64,000 bases of DNA from Lates calcarifer (lineage: Eukaryota; Chordata; Actinopteri; Centropomidae): the NCBI RefSeq assembly GCF_001640805.2, contig NC_066850.1, positions 8,345,927 to 8,409,926 of the forward strand, in the 5' to 3' direction. The notes below the pieces were generated by a model. It was given only the letters and a program-made list of their open reading frames with translations, did no database searches and was not told the origin of the DNA. Made by a program: the position numbers and the translations under genes. Shown here piece by piece: positions 39,170-52,935 of this stretch. Positions within the stretch are counted from its first letter, which is position 1. Each line of letters starts with the position of its first letter.

Positions 39170-39430
39170 CAGACAGGCATGCAGCAGACATCTGACAGAC
39201 AAAGTCAGTGAAAAGCGTGTGGAAGTATTGGAGCATTTAGCAGCTAAAGAGCCAGAAATTACCCTCAGGAGTTGGAAACAAGACTTCAATCTAATATTAA
39301 CGTTGCTCCATGTCTGCTAATGGCTGCTAATACATTTGCCACATCAGCTATACACAGTGATTATGTGTTAGAATTGGATCTTGTTATGCTGCCCCCAAGT
39401 GGCTGAAAAATCAATTATTGAAGCTTTAAA
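39170..39430 (+). repeat. Dispersed repeat family B, copy 3
   Basis: GACAGACAAAGTCAGTGAA, GGAGCATTTAGCAGCTAAAG, CCCTCAGGAGTTGGAAAC and the tail ATGCTGCCCCCAAGTGGCTG, in the same order as copy 2. Confidence 0.75.
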
Positions 39431-42400
39431 TATTTTACTATGACTACTATATTACTATTTTTGTTGAAAACTTTCAAATGCAAGTTGTATTTTTCTACAT
39501 GTTTTGGATGTACTGTTCCTACAATTTCAGGCAATCATTGGTTTCAGTGAAACAATGTTACATCACTGCATGTAGACACTTCATAAGAAGATTGTGAATA
39601 AGGGCAGGACTGAATTACCTCTCGTAACTTTAACAAAAATCAATGCAGCTTTAATGTTCAGTGTGATGGATTACACAACCTGTGCAACTTTCAAGAATTT
39701 GCTAGTGGATTTTCATACTGTGCAGGAATGAACAGTGTAAAACAGTGTAAAAACTACAATCATATATTTCTAAAACATAACAATTATCATCATTCAAGTG
39801 TACTGTGGCTATGTCATGTATAGAACATGCAGAACCCCTGGTGGTCCTTTAATGTCATGCTTGATAATTCATCAGTAGGTGAAACATACATAAACATGAC
39901 ATCTTCCAAACACACACATCTGAGACTATAATAAAACTATAATATTCAGTCTTGTTGCCTTACATTTTATAAATAGCTGAAGAGAAGAGGGTGTGTGTGT
40001 GTTTGTGTGTCAAGCCCTCATTTTTTTCTGTTTCTTGTCACTGTGAGTTAAGATTATGCACCAGGCCATGTAAACAATCTCGTCACTGATGGAATAACAC
40101 AGACACACACTCTCTGAACAGTCTCACAATCACATTTAACAGTTAACAGAACAAATAGAAACAGTGCCTGTCCACACTCACGTTAATGCAAACTCCACAG
40201 CCTTGTAATCAAAACTGTCAGCGGAATAATTGCATGTACCCCTACTGCCCCACACGGACACTGAATATACAATGTTGTCATTTGACCACATCGTCCCGCT
40301 GCCTGCCACCTCCTCACCCCACACACAGTCTCTGTTGTCAGGCCAGTTTTAGCTAGCACCTCTTGACTGTCCTTGGCACATCCAGCCACATTTCCATATG
40401 CAACAATTACATAATGCGAGCCGACGGTGCTGAGTATAAGCCGGGTAGCACGGCACAGAACAGACTTTGGTAAGAAAATGCAGGTCTGAGGAAGTTACTT
40501 GGCTTCTTTTTCCAAGAAAACCCCACAAGAGTGACTAACTGGAATCAATCACGGTGATTAAAACAGGAGGTGTCTGAGTTCTCTGTATTGTGAAAGAATG
40601 AAAGTGGGAGAAACTGGAACAATATTAACATCATTTCACATGGAAGGTACTGTTACATTTTACTGCACCTTAACTGTGTTATCTCTGTCTTTCAAAGTAC
40701 GACATACACCCATTAACAGTCTTCAGGTAATGAAGGTTGAAAACATGACTCATCCTCGAGTGTTACATGGACTGAAATTGTCATTATTTCCTACACAAGC
40801 TGAAAGCTCTTTAGTTATGACTAATCCTCAACATTTTACAGGATAAATGCTAAAAGATCAGTATAAATTCACAGCATGTTCACTGCCTGCGTTGTCTTCT
40901 AGGGGACTGTCACATTTTGAAAATAATCAATATCCAATACACTGACCATTGACAACATGTCAGAGAATCAATTTCTGTGACTTGTTACGAAAAAAAAAAC
41001 AAACATTGTAAATCATGTTGGATGTACAGTGAAAAATTAACACAACATTTTCTGGTCAGATTAATCACAGAGGGTGTTTTGGGAAATAAAGCAATGCAAC
41101 AGTTTGTTGGATTTACACAAATCAAATCCTACAATCCGTTTGACTGCAACTTTAAGGCATCATTAAGTTCTGTTAAATTTTTCATTGACACTGTTCTTTC
41201 TGTATGTGCTTCCTTTATCGCTCTTTCTGTGCTACTCCTCTTTTTAAAGATGAGAACCATTGGCAACAGGTGAGCCTGTTGGTCGCTATGGCAACAGAGA
41301 GCCCCAGCACCAGCATCTCTCAGAGTTTTTTGGGCGGGCTGAGTGTCTTCGGCCTTCGAGAGAGAGCGAGGGAAAAGTGTACAGCTGATAAATACAGCAA
41401 TCAAATCAGCAGGTGTGTGTATGTGTGTGTTTGTCTAGACAGAAAAAAACAGTGCTGGGGCAGAGCTGAGATTTCTGCAAAAGAAAATGTTCACAGAGAG
41501 GGCAGAGGGAAAGTTACATGCAAGAAACAAGATTTTTGGAAACAAACATCAGTTGAGTTGATGACAACACTGAGCTTAAAAATGCAGCTTCGCCTCACTG
41601 ACTGTCCAGTGTGTGTGTGTGTGTGTATGTGTGTGTGTTTCTTACCTGAGAATCCACAGCAATATCAGCTCAAACTAAAGCACAATCACACTGCATGTGC
41701 TGCACACATTTACAGTAACTCACCAGCCTGCTTCTGCTGAAATGCAAATGTCTAAGAGTCAGATGGCGAAACGGCTTCTGCATCATTCAGCATACCTGCA
41801 TTTTTATTGCGAAACTGCTACGCAAACACACAAACACACACACAAGTTGTGGCATGCAGCAGCTCATCCTTGAAACTGATTGGTATTTGGATAAGTTGGG
41901 CTCATCTCAAGGCAAATAACCACAGCAATGTATGTGACTGTGCAACAAGAAATATTTCACAATGTTAGGCAGGTATATAATACATACTTGAATAGTTAAG
42001 GATCAATTTGTCTGTCTTTACCATCATTAACACTAAACGCCACCCAATAAAGACTGATTTATCAATTTATATTACTGACTGACTGATGCAGTGATGTGTG
42101 AGGTCGTCACTTCCTCAAGCTGATAAACTGTGAGAAGTAAAACCTTCAGTTGTGTACATCCATCCACCACCCACCTATCAGTGGAAGACAGGCAGAGCAG
42201 AGGAGAGTGGGTGGCAGAGAAACAAATCTGAAACTGAGCTTTTATTCGATGTACCTAAACACCACGTCTATTTATAGGAAGAATAAATGAAATTCATCAG
42301 TCCTGGGGTGTCATGGTGGTACAGTGATGTGAGATACAGTAGCTGCATCTCAATTCCACACAACATACGAATTCTAAGCAGGTCCTGAGTATGCAATGTG

Positions 42401-43282
42401 TTGACTCAATAATACTCAACACAGTATTACTGCACAATATAATGCACAAAGGAAATGGCTGATTTACTCACAAAGTTAAAGGCATTAAATGCTTTCATTG
42501 CAGACAATGAGATTGCTGCAGGGGAAACTGAGAACAATGGTAGTGGAAGTTGTACTTTTTAAAATAAATATTAAGCACTAACAACAAGTATTAAACCTGT
42601 GAGTGCATTTCAAAGCCACAGGTTAATTGCCATCTGTCAGCACAAATTCCTGTCATATAAGACATGTTGTGTACTAATACACAAAGCCTACTGGAGTCTG
42701 TGGTAATTATGATGGGGGCAAAAGAGGAAGTCAGGTGATGTTGTTATAGAGCCACAAACTTGCCTTAACTATGTAATTATTTTAACACATACCATAGCGT
42801 TTCCCTGAACCTAACCAAGCTGTTTTTGTTGAAACCTATTCTTTTTAATAGTTTTGGAGAGGACAGACAAACTATGTCGAAACAAGTGTCAGATCAGAAA
42901 AAGCTTTCCATGTGTTGGTCTAGAGGACATGGACAAATGATGCATTTTGTCATTTAACTTGGAGGATTTGTTGGAAACTTTATATAGTACATGATCTATA
43001 GTTGTAGGATGTACTATGAGGCAGTGGCAACTCTCTACTCTATATATACTCTACATCTAAAATAGGGGAAATGCCAAAAAATAAAAATGAAAACATATCA
43101 CTCAGCACAGTGACGTATGTTACACATACATAGTTGCTCTGTGTCCCACTGTTATGCTATAATACTGTGTGTACTGTATATAAAATGTGCTACTGTACAT
43201 ACCTATCATATACATGCAGTCAGTAAACAGGAAAACATTATTTACTGTTTTGTGTGAACAGACATTTTGACTTGTTATTGGA

Positions 43283-43438
43283 GGATAAACACAGGTGTAA
43301 CTAATGATATTTACAATGGCTGTGTTCTGTTCAGAGACTCCAGTAAGCCATGACAGTCTAACATGAACAACATCAAAGGCCTGGAACTAAGTGGAATGCA
43401 GACATAATTAACATTATTAGTTACACCTGTGTTCATCC
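43283..43438. mobile_element. Palindromic MITE-like element with terminal inverted repeats
   Basis: 156 bp. The left end GGATAAACACAGGTGTAACT and the right end (read on the minus strand) GGATGAACACAGGTGTAACT differ by one base in 20, and the match extends to about 29 bp. No transposase. This fits a non-autonomous DNA transposon; superfamily not assigned. Confidence 0.75.
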
Positions 43439-43979
43439 TGCTGTGACGACTCATAATGTCATGAAAAAGGTCTGTACAGTACAAATGTAAATTCGGCAAG
43501 GACTTTGAAATGCCACTGCTCATTTACAAAAAGAAAAGAAAATGGTTTTCCAAAGATTCAATTCTTACTTCTTGTGTTATAAGATCTTCCTTAAGCTGTC
43601 TCACTGCTTTTGGCAGTTTGTTTAATTGTCACATACCTGCGAGCAGCTCCTTCATTTTCTTTGTGCACTACATTCTGAGACAATAGCATTAAAGCATTTT
43701 AGTGAGCATATGCAATGTTCTGCTTAATTTTGTAGCATATTCAAATCTTGCTAAGAGCTAATATTTCATATTGAATTGGGACAAAGCTTTGGTCTTTAAC
43801 CAGCTCATATTGGCATGTAAAGAAAACGTTCTTCCAAAGAGTTTTAGTCTCTTGCCAGCAATCACTTTACAGCAGCAAGATTTCATTTCAGAGTGGTGAA
43901 TCGTGAACCTCTGTTCTAAATGAAAGCCATCATACAGTATCAAAATCTAGAAAAAGATTAAATGGTTGGAGGGCATAAA

Positions 43980-44560
43980 AATTGTCAACACTATTCTCAG
44001 AAGGTGCTGAGAGAGATGCTTCTGCAGAAGGAGAAAATTACATGTAAGAAGGCAATGAAGAGAGAGGGAAGGAGGAGGAAGAGGAGGATGGGGAAAAAGA
44101 ACTTCAAGCAGGAGGTCGTAAAGGTGAATGTTGAAATACAGAGAGAAGGAGAGGGAGTGGGCAACAGAGAGAGAGTGAGTGAAGGAGGTTATCTTACTGA
44201 ATAGAAAACTTGGTTTAAGCAGAAGGGCAAATGAGTTATGGAGAGGCAAACAGTAGCAACACAGCAAAACAGAAAAGCCAAAGAAGGGCTGACGAATGAC
44301 AGTGAGGCTGAGGTAAAGTGAGGGGGTGTGTGGGAAACATATAACAGTGAATGACAGGCAGAAAGAGAGAGACAGAGAGGTGAACGAGCGGCTTGTGAAA
44401 GTGGCTGGAGAAATAAAGGAGTGACAGAATGAAGGAGTGAATGACAGATGGGGGCAGGAGGTAGAGAAATGAAAGAGTGGGGATATAGAGCTGGAGGTTA
44501 TATGTCAAAATGGGAGGGAAGAGAAACCAGGGAGATGGGAATGAGGCTTGATCTGTCATA
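43980..44560. repeat. Purine-rich low-complexity block
   Basis: About 580 bp in which the plus strand is mostly A and G (GGAGGAAGAGGAGG and similar). No coding signal. Confidence 0.8.
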
Positions 44561-47133
44561 GTAAAGCCAGTCAGTCCATAGAGCAGCACAACAGCTCACC
44601 AGAGGCTGAGTTTCTACTAAGAATGTTGAAGATTTGTATCAAAAACCTAATAAAACCTCATTTATTATTGATTGTCACACAGACTGAAGGTCATGAGATT
44701 GTTTAAATTTCCATTATAATAAACTTGATAGTCACAAACTACTATATGACGGTATATAGAACAAACTTGTCTAACTGCATCTTTATTGTCCCCCTCCTCT
44801 TTGTGGTAAATGACTAAAATGAACTGTGAGCATGTCTATGCAGAGAGATGCACTAACACTATAAATACAATACAAGCTACCTCTCATACACTGAGATGTT
44901 TTCCTCTGTGTGTGTTTGTGTGTGTGGTAGCGTGAGGGGCTGAGGGATGATCCAAACATCTGATAGCACCGTGTTCATCGCTCCGTCTCTTGTGGCGCCG
45001 CACTGACTGTTATTAAAAACTACAGAGTAATATCTGAACTGTCAGTCATACCCAAGATTAAAGACTGAGCCCTATTTCCTAAGCGCCACAGGCCTGGATA
45101 AATCATTATCTGCTCCCTGAGCCTCAGGCGCTAAGCTAATGCTTGGTTAGTACGAGACTAGGCTAACAAACCCACATCAAGATGGTACTGTAGGACTGTG
45201 GTGGGCCACTGCTGCGACTGATGATGACAGGAAATGATTTCAAGTCTTGACCGTTGATTTGAGAGTGTTAAGGCAACAGGAAATTCAATTAATTACATGT
45301 GAGAGCTGTAGAAATGCTCCTTTTAAGTGCTGTTGGAAATGTTAAAATCATTAGCTAAAGGCACAAAAGTACTGCTAAGTAGCACTAGGGAAGTAAAGTT
45401 TCAATTATACCCAAGATATGATGTCATCAGTCCCAGAAAATGTCACATTTCCACACAGTGTTTAAGTAAAGATTAAGCTTGAACCTTTTTCCAACCTAGA
45501 GGCTCAAGACCTCACAAGTTAAATCTTAACTGTTGTGAGATGACTAATAGGATATGAAAGAAGACAAAACATACCGTATTTTTGCGATAACATTTGTCAC
45601 TGTGTTGTCTCAGATCTTAAATCTAAAATCCATGAACAGTTTTGCATCTTCAGCCCTTTGAAAATTGCTCAAATGCAACAACCCAGAAAGATTTGTGATA
45701 AGGGGTCACAAGCCTTGACCTCTGTGAAGTCAGAAAGATTAATGACATGGTTTGACTGGATTAAAACATGAATAAAAGTTGTTTTTTTTAAATGCATGCT
45801 TTTATGATTTATTTTCACCTGTGTTATTCATTGGTTATGAGGCTGTTGTAATTCATAGATTCTGCAGTTACAGAAAAAACCTCACATATTTCACAGATTA
45901 TTTGGATTACTGTTCTGAAAAAAAAAAAAAAAATCCTATCTGACACCATCAGAATTGTAACTGGATTCTTCCACTTGAACTTAGTTGGCCTTGGTTTGAC
46001 AGTAAATAAGTAAATAAAAATCAGTGGACTAGTGGACTCAAGGTCCACTCACTCAATTTTCTGGACTTTCAACCATATCTCACAGTGTTCCTCAGTGGAT
46101 GGAGTTTACTTAGTTGTCATGAAACAGCTCAGTGGTATCTCCACAACAACTGAGCTATAAGTAATGCATAAACATGTTTAAATGTATTCTTTAAATATGG
46201 ATGTATTGAATTTCACCACATGTATACTGTGTAATCCATCACACAGTCAAATATTGACTGAAACTATTCACATCTACTCTTTGTTCATTTTGCAAAGAGC
46301 ACTACATTTTCCTGAAACACAATACATCTACTGAATATTTGGAATATTAATACTAAATATCTGAGAGGAAACTCAGAGGCAGATAAGATGAATTATTAGT
46401 CTGGGACTGAGAAGTTTAAGGAGCAACAAAGCATGAAATTACATTACCAACCACTGTTGGTAAATGTAATGTAATTTACTAACTGTGTACTCTAAACAAT
46501 AACAGTAGGTTTTGTTTTTAATAAATTAATTCTTCATCATTTACAGTTTAAGTATACAAGCACAATACTTGCCACAAGATCTAAAAGTGGCCACAGAGAG
46601 AAACAGATACAATCTCTGAATCTGGTGCATGCCTTTCTCAATTTCTCCAGCTCATCATGTTCCAAGATTAAACTGATGTGGAATTTTCCCTAGCTGCTGC
46701 TGCTGCTGCTGTTTTTTTTTGTTTTTTTTTAATTTGTGACTGGGCATGCTGAGACAAAGTTTCAGGTCTGTGACACCAGAGCGAGCGTTACACTAACAGG
46801 TGCAAACAGGTCAGTCTTAACTCCCCATCATGGCAGGCAGAGAGAGGGAGAGATAGGAGTCCCTGCTGAGAGCATTGCTTCATGTCTGATAGCCTGTACG
46901 TATCTGTACCCAGCCTTAAGGCGGACAAGGGTCAGTCTGCAGATATTGAATTCACAGTTTCATCCCTGATTAGAGTGCATAGAGTATATTGCTACAGCAA
47001 CTGGCTCAGCTTTCGCGGTAACCAATTATTCAAGTATCCTCAAGTTGACAGTGACGACAGTGTTTCTCTAGTATAAGTGAAATTCTGTGTGCGCGCATGC
47101 GCGCGCGTGTGTGTAAAACTAAATCATAAAGCA

Positions 47134-47203
47134 GCGCATGAATTTATGAATTTTCAACTTCAAAGACTGGATAGGAGTACAAAAGGATAACACAAATCCC
47201 ACA
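47134..47203 (+). repeat. Local direct repeat, copy 1
   Basis: Contains TGGATAGGAGTACAAAAGGA plus TAACACAAATCCCACA, which matches 48752-48787 at 34 of 36 positions. Weaker similarity extends upstream. Confidence 0.75.
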
Positions 47204-48714
47204 ATCAAATAGACCGATACCCTGTGGACCTTTTGACTACTAGTACCACTATGGAGAATAGTGTTTTGTTTGTATAGAGGATGCACCTCCATGACCACCC
47301 AGGTGACGCAATACACACTTTTTTACGTCTGACACGGCGGTGGCAACACACCCAGAAAAGCAGCAATGCAAGGAAGATGAAGAGGACTGTGAGCTAGTGA
47401 GCACGCATATACAGGTTTCCTCAGGGATACACACAACACTTTTTGTTGGGAAACACCTGAACATAAACAGAACTTTATTCAGAAGAAAACTCACTCAATT
47501 TAGTGTCATTAGGTCATATTTATTCTAGGATCTAAGGCGGTCTGACTGAGCAGATGGGAATTCAGTTTTTTGCTCCTCTCAAACTAGAGATCCTCCACTG
47601 CGCTTTAAGGTCTCTGTAACAATGTACAGCAGCCAGTCTGTAACTTTGTACAGTGCCACTCCACAATCACACAGCACCAGTATGGATTAGGGACTAATGT
47701 GAGCCTGCTGCTAAGAGGTTTATCAATACAACTACTTAGCATTTACTGCTACTCAACACAATTGAACCCAATATCAGTGAGTATGACCTCAACAGCCCAC
47801 ACATTTATATAAATCTGCTTCACAAAATCACATTATAGAGGTCATTTTTACACAGCTCTGCTATGTTTATCTTTCTTTTCAGTCAGTTTTAGTTACATAA
47901 GAAAACAAAAAAGGAAAACTACAAAAGTAAGTGTGCTCTTAGTTTTCTTTCAGGCATAACTGTGCCCTCTTAAGTTACTGACTAGTTCGGTTTGTTAGCA
48001 AAAACCACACAATTATGCCTTTTTCTAAGGCAACACAAACACAATGAAGACATATATTACATATTAATTGGCTAAATGGGGCATTAGATACTTTGCCATG
48101 ATCAAACAGCATATCAGAAACCTAAAACAATAGTTTGTCTAAATACAATATGCATGCCTGCAATTCATTTCTGCTCTCTGACATGAATCAATGACTGTGG
48201 AATTGTGCTGTTTTTCCATGTAGTCAACACAAAATGCTGTCAAGAGGCTCTGCTCTACCTTTAAGTGTTTTATACCAACATTTTACACATTATATTATAA
48301 ACATTACAACTGCAGACACCACTGCTCTGTAAAAAGCTGCACTTTATTCTGTCTGATCAGCCTATACTCTTTTCAAGCTTCACTGCTGCTGAATGTGATC
48401 AACAGCAGGACGAGTTTCTCTATGAATCTCACTCAATTCTGTTACTTTCTGTTTTTGTTCCTTTGAACTGAGCCTGGGTGTCTGTGTGAGCCTCTTTTGT
48501 GTTGAGAGCTTCGAAACATGACTCACCATCACCTCAGGTCCTTTTATCCGAAACTAAACCACAAATGAGTGAGAGGAGGGATATTTAAACCAAAATACAA
48601 AGATGGTGAGAGAGGAGGGGGGGTGGGGTGAGAAAGAAGGCAGCTTAGATGATGAGAGGAGTTAGGTTGATGGCTACCTCTCTTAATGACTTTCCTGCAC
48701 TTTGCTGAATTAGG

Positions 48715-48787
48715 TGTGCACAAATGTATGCATTTTCATAACTTAAAAGAGTGGATAGGAGCACAAAAGGATAACACAAATGCCACA
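48715..48787 (+). repeat. Local direct repeat, copy 2
   Basis: Contains TGGATAGGAGCACAAAAGGA plus TAACACAAATGCCACA, in the same orientation as copy 1 and about 1.58 kb away. Confidence 0.75.
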
Positions 48788-50849
48788 AGTGTGTACTGTA
48801 GCTGCAGAAACAAGAGTGTACAGCCAAGGCAGCAGCTCTGTGAGGCTGCACTTCAGCACAGCTGTGCTTGGAGCGAAATGCATCAATATCAATGTGCTGG
48901 CAACAGTGAAGCTGATGGGAATGTCATTAGGTTAGCAGATGTTTGGTCATAAACAACTGGACATACTATAAGTTTGACCCAGTGATGGTGTTAGAAGAAA
49001 AGTCAGGGGATTGTCAAAGAAATTGCTAAATCATCCAGAGGGGACAGAAATGGCTGCACTAAATGGCAATCCAGCTGTCAAGACATTTAACTTAAAACCA
49101 AAAATGTCTGACATTTGCATCAATCAAGGTGATGCTGAGATGTTTTAATCTTGTTGTAGTGTAGCCAAATGCCATCACATACACAGCACTCACAAATTTC
49201 CTGGACCTGTCTTGTTAGCACAACTGCCTGAGGGTAAATCTAAATGAAACAAGCGCACAATATGTGTGATCAAAACCATCCAGCTCAGCTAATGAAACTG
49301 TTCTGTTAATTAGAGCTACAACTCTGAGGGCAGGATAATTTGAAGAGGACACTTTACTACAGAGACTGACAATGTCCGAAGGCACCCACTCTATATCAGA
49401 CAGCTGCTGATTGATTCAGCTCTATAGTAGTTTTTACGTACAGTAGTTACATCCTATGTAAAGTAGGACAGAATATTAGAGACAACTGGCAGTCCATACC
49501 ACTGTAACAATAAACTGTATTCATATAGCACTTCTATTAAAGTTACACTGCTTTACAAAAGAAAGGAAACCAGGCAAGACCAATAAAATGAGGATAAGAC
49601 CAGAGTAAGGGAGACAATGGGCTCTAAAATAAATCAGTACTTCTTCATCAACAAAAACTGAATATTATTAGATTCACAAAGGCAGAATATATTGCAAGGC
49701 TTTGCACTAGATTGTATTTGATTCTGCCTGTGTACCTAATTATAACAATAACTCATGTACAGTTTACAACCACACAGAAACAAAACTGCAAACACAACAA
49801 AATGACTAAATGTTTTCTACCTGTCTCCTCCTCCTACCTATCAAATCTGACTTAAGCTTTTATCCTTGATTGATCCTCTTTCACCCCCGGGTCAAAAAGT
49901 GGTGAGAGGAGAGCTATAATTTTATCACATCTGCCATCTGCCACATCGACAGGGGGGGCACACATTCAGCACATTCAACCTGGGTAGAACAGCAGAGAAA
50001 ATTCCTGTCATTTTATATAAGTGGAGAGCACATCTGCAGACAGCACTGCTGCTTTTCTGCTTCAGTGTAAAATGTGAGGGGAAAGAAAAGTAAAGCTGAG
50101 TCTTATACACAAACTGACTTCTGTGAAGCTATGATTATAATCAAATATGTTAATGGACAATATGAATGGCCACTAATTGGAGAATTTATTTCATTAGGCT
50201 TCATGCAATGCTGGCTGTGACACATAAAAAAGAAATGGCTTCAAATATGACTGTGTATAACAAAGACAGCAAAGGACAGAGCTAAGGTGTCGACTGGATG
50301 GAAAATCAAGAAAAACCATGAGCATGTGTGTGTGCGTGAGAGCACTTGGTTATCAAATTAATGCTGCAAACAAAGGCACTGCTGACTTTGAGGATGACTT
50401 AATGATCAAGCACAGCAGGCTGGCAGACCCACTGTGTATTTGTGCAGACGAGTGTGCTTGTAGTTGTGAGTTGATGTCAAGGTACAAGTGAAGTGTGTGA
50501 TATTTGAGAACAAAGGAGTGAATTAAGCAGCAGAGGTCTAATGAATTTAACTCTTTCTTGTAAACACACAGCCAGGGCCGCACACACACACAGAGTGGCT
50601 GATCATTTTGCCATTTATGGATCATTAACTGTTCAAGCTTATCGATCACTCAGCGCCTCTGTGGCTCCATTATGAGGAACGTATGGAGTTGTGTTTTGCA
50701 GGCAACTGGCCGAGAGAAATCTAGAAAATTTTATTTTCTTATGGTAAATGAGAAACAAGAGTCTAAAGACTGGTTTCAATCACTGTATTTGCAGGCAATG
50801 CAAAACATATACATAGTTGCTGCTGGTTAAATTTAATGATACACTGTCT

Positions 50850-51000
50850 GATGTAGAGATTTGGGAGGCATGTTTCTGGCCACCTGATGAATATAAGTCA
50901 AATACTGTCTACACCTCATGGAAATTGTTGGCTCTTAAGCCGCTTAACATTCCACTATCTTCACCAGCTAGTCGCTAGCTAACTGTTATTGGTTAATGAG
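50850..51000 (-). repeat. Dispersed repeat family B, copy 4 (reverse)
   Basis: The reverse complement contains AGCTGGTGAAGATAGTGGAA, AGCGGCTTAAGAGCCAACA and a CCATGAGG block, the family B order. Truncated at both ends. Confidence 0.6.
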
Positions 51001-51893
51001 TGGGTTTATCACAGTTTTTTTGCTGAAATCAGCTACCTACTGCAGCTGGTAATGATGCAGGTGAGAGCCATTGGCGTCAACCCAAGGAGTAAAGTTGCAG
51101 ATCATAAAACAAAAACAATGAGTAAGGTGATAGACAGTGATTGATCCATTTCAAATTATGATTCATTTGAACTATTCAAAGTATAAAAATAAGAATTATT
51201 GCAGTTTTAAATGTTATTATGAGCAAAAACATTAGAACAATACACAGGTTGAGGAATACTGGGATTTCCATTTAAATCACATTGAAATATCAACTAAATA
51301 ATAACTAAATAGTAAGTGCATTATGTGCAAAAATTGCTCATATATTATCATTTGCATAAGTAGCTGTGAAGTGTTTCAGCAACTCAACAGCTTCCAAATG
51401 AATAAAAAAGACAGACCTGCAGATTTGTGCTTGTTTGTCACTGACTTGTCGCAGGGGGCACTGCATAATTCATGGAGGACAACTGCGTCAACAGTTGCAC
51501 TGCTTTTGCATAACACTGCATTGCACTTGGCACTCTGCACCGAGGGCACTGAGGGAATATTTTCTCAAGCGATGTCAAACATTACGTAAGCCATGGTTCC
51601 GTAGCATCAACAGCAGCACCAGTGATGGATTGGGTTATAAATAGGCCTCCTTTTTATCCAACTGCCCACGCAGGTGGCTGACACCTGCATACTTTGCTGC
51701 AGGGCCGGAGATTTATTGTATAAATGTTAGATTAGCGGTTCAGGATTTTTAGGGAGAGAATGAGAGGAATAAGACGAGGAGAGACAGATGTGGAGAGAAA
51801 GGAAGGAAAGACCTTTTATGGTGCGCACAGGAAAAAAAAGTGTCCCCATCACTTTCTTGTCCTCATTTCTCATTCCACCCCCCACGGCCCCTG

Positions 51894-51908
51894 CCCCCCC
51901 CCCCCCCC
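51894..51908. repeat. C15 homopolymer
   Basis: Run of 15 C in a pyrimidine-rich block. Confidence 0.95.
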
Positions 51909-52624
51909 TTGAAATCTCACATTTCATTCTCTCCCATTTTTCTGATTTTCGCTCCTCACCCCCCTACCCCCGCAACGTTAGACTCTCATTCTCTCTCTCC
52001 CACTCTCTTTTTCACTGGCATCCTTTGAATTCTGTGATTCTTTGCCTTCTGTACCCACATACATATATATACTCCCTCTTTCTCTCATTCTCTCTCTCTC
52101 CCCCTCTCTCTCTCTCTCTCTGTAAGCCACTTGTTACTATGGCAACCCCTCAATGGGCCTTATAAAGCTAATAAGTAGAGAGAGCAGGAGGGATGAGCAG
52201 AGTTGCAGAAGAAGAAGGAGGGAGGAAAAAAATAGAGAAAAAATTAAATGAAAATATAAATGGGTGCCAATCTATTCCTGGTGTTGTTTGAGGGAGAGCG
52301 AGGGAGAGACACACGTAGAGAAATACTGAGAGTGTGAAACAGAAAGAGGTAGACTTTTTTAGAATACATTATTCATTGTATACGTGGAGTGCTTATATAC
52401 TGTGTTTCTAGGTGTGGTAAACGAGGCATTTTAATGTCCTTAATGTAAATGTACTTTTACCTGTTTTTATAATTCTACAGCAGAGATTTAATTTGATGAG
52501 AGTGCCTCAAATTGTAGTGTCTTTGCATCAATAGTCATATTTTCCTTGAGTAATTTTTTAGGTGAAATTTTCAAATGATGCAAAGAAGTAAATAAATTTA
52601 CACAACAAAATAAGTGAATAACTT

Positions 52625-52935
52625 CACTTTAAAGGAATAGTTTATCAGGTACAGCAAAGTATAGAAGTTATTTGTTTTCTTGCCTTGTAGCTATGAAAAC
52701 TGCAGGAAGTTACTATACCAAATAACAGTTTAGCAAATAACCCGTGTAAAATCACAAACTGTTGTTTTTACACAGGAGCTGTAATGAGTTAGTGAGCTTT
52801 AGAGACCCTAAGAAAGAGCCAGGCTAGCAGTTTCCCTGTGCTTACAGTATTTGTCCTAGCTAAGCTAAGTAGCTGCAGGCTGTATTCTCATTTAACTCTC
52901 GGTAAGAAAGCGACAAAATGTTTTTCCCATTCTCC
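52625..52935 (-). repeat. Dispersed repeat family A, reverse copy
   Basis: Begins AAAGGAATAGTTTATCAGG and contains GAAAGAGCCAGGCTAGCAG, TTTCCCTGTGCTTACAGTAT and TAGCTAAGCTAAG, in the same order as the 13.7 kb copy. Confidence 0.75.

Noticed and set aside
41204..41740. Plus-strand open frame of 178 codons
   Set aside because: No recognisable family, runs through a GT repeat, and has no flanking splice or exon evidence. An independent intronic gene is not supported.
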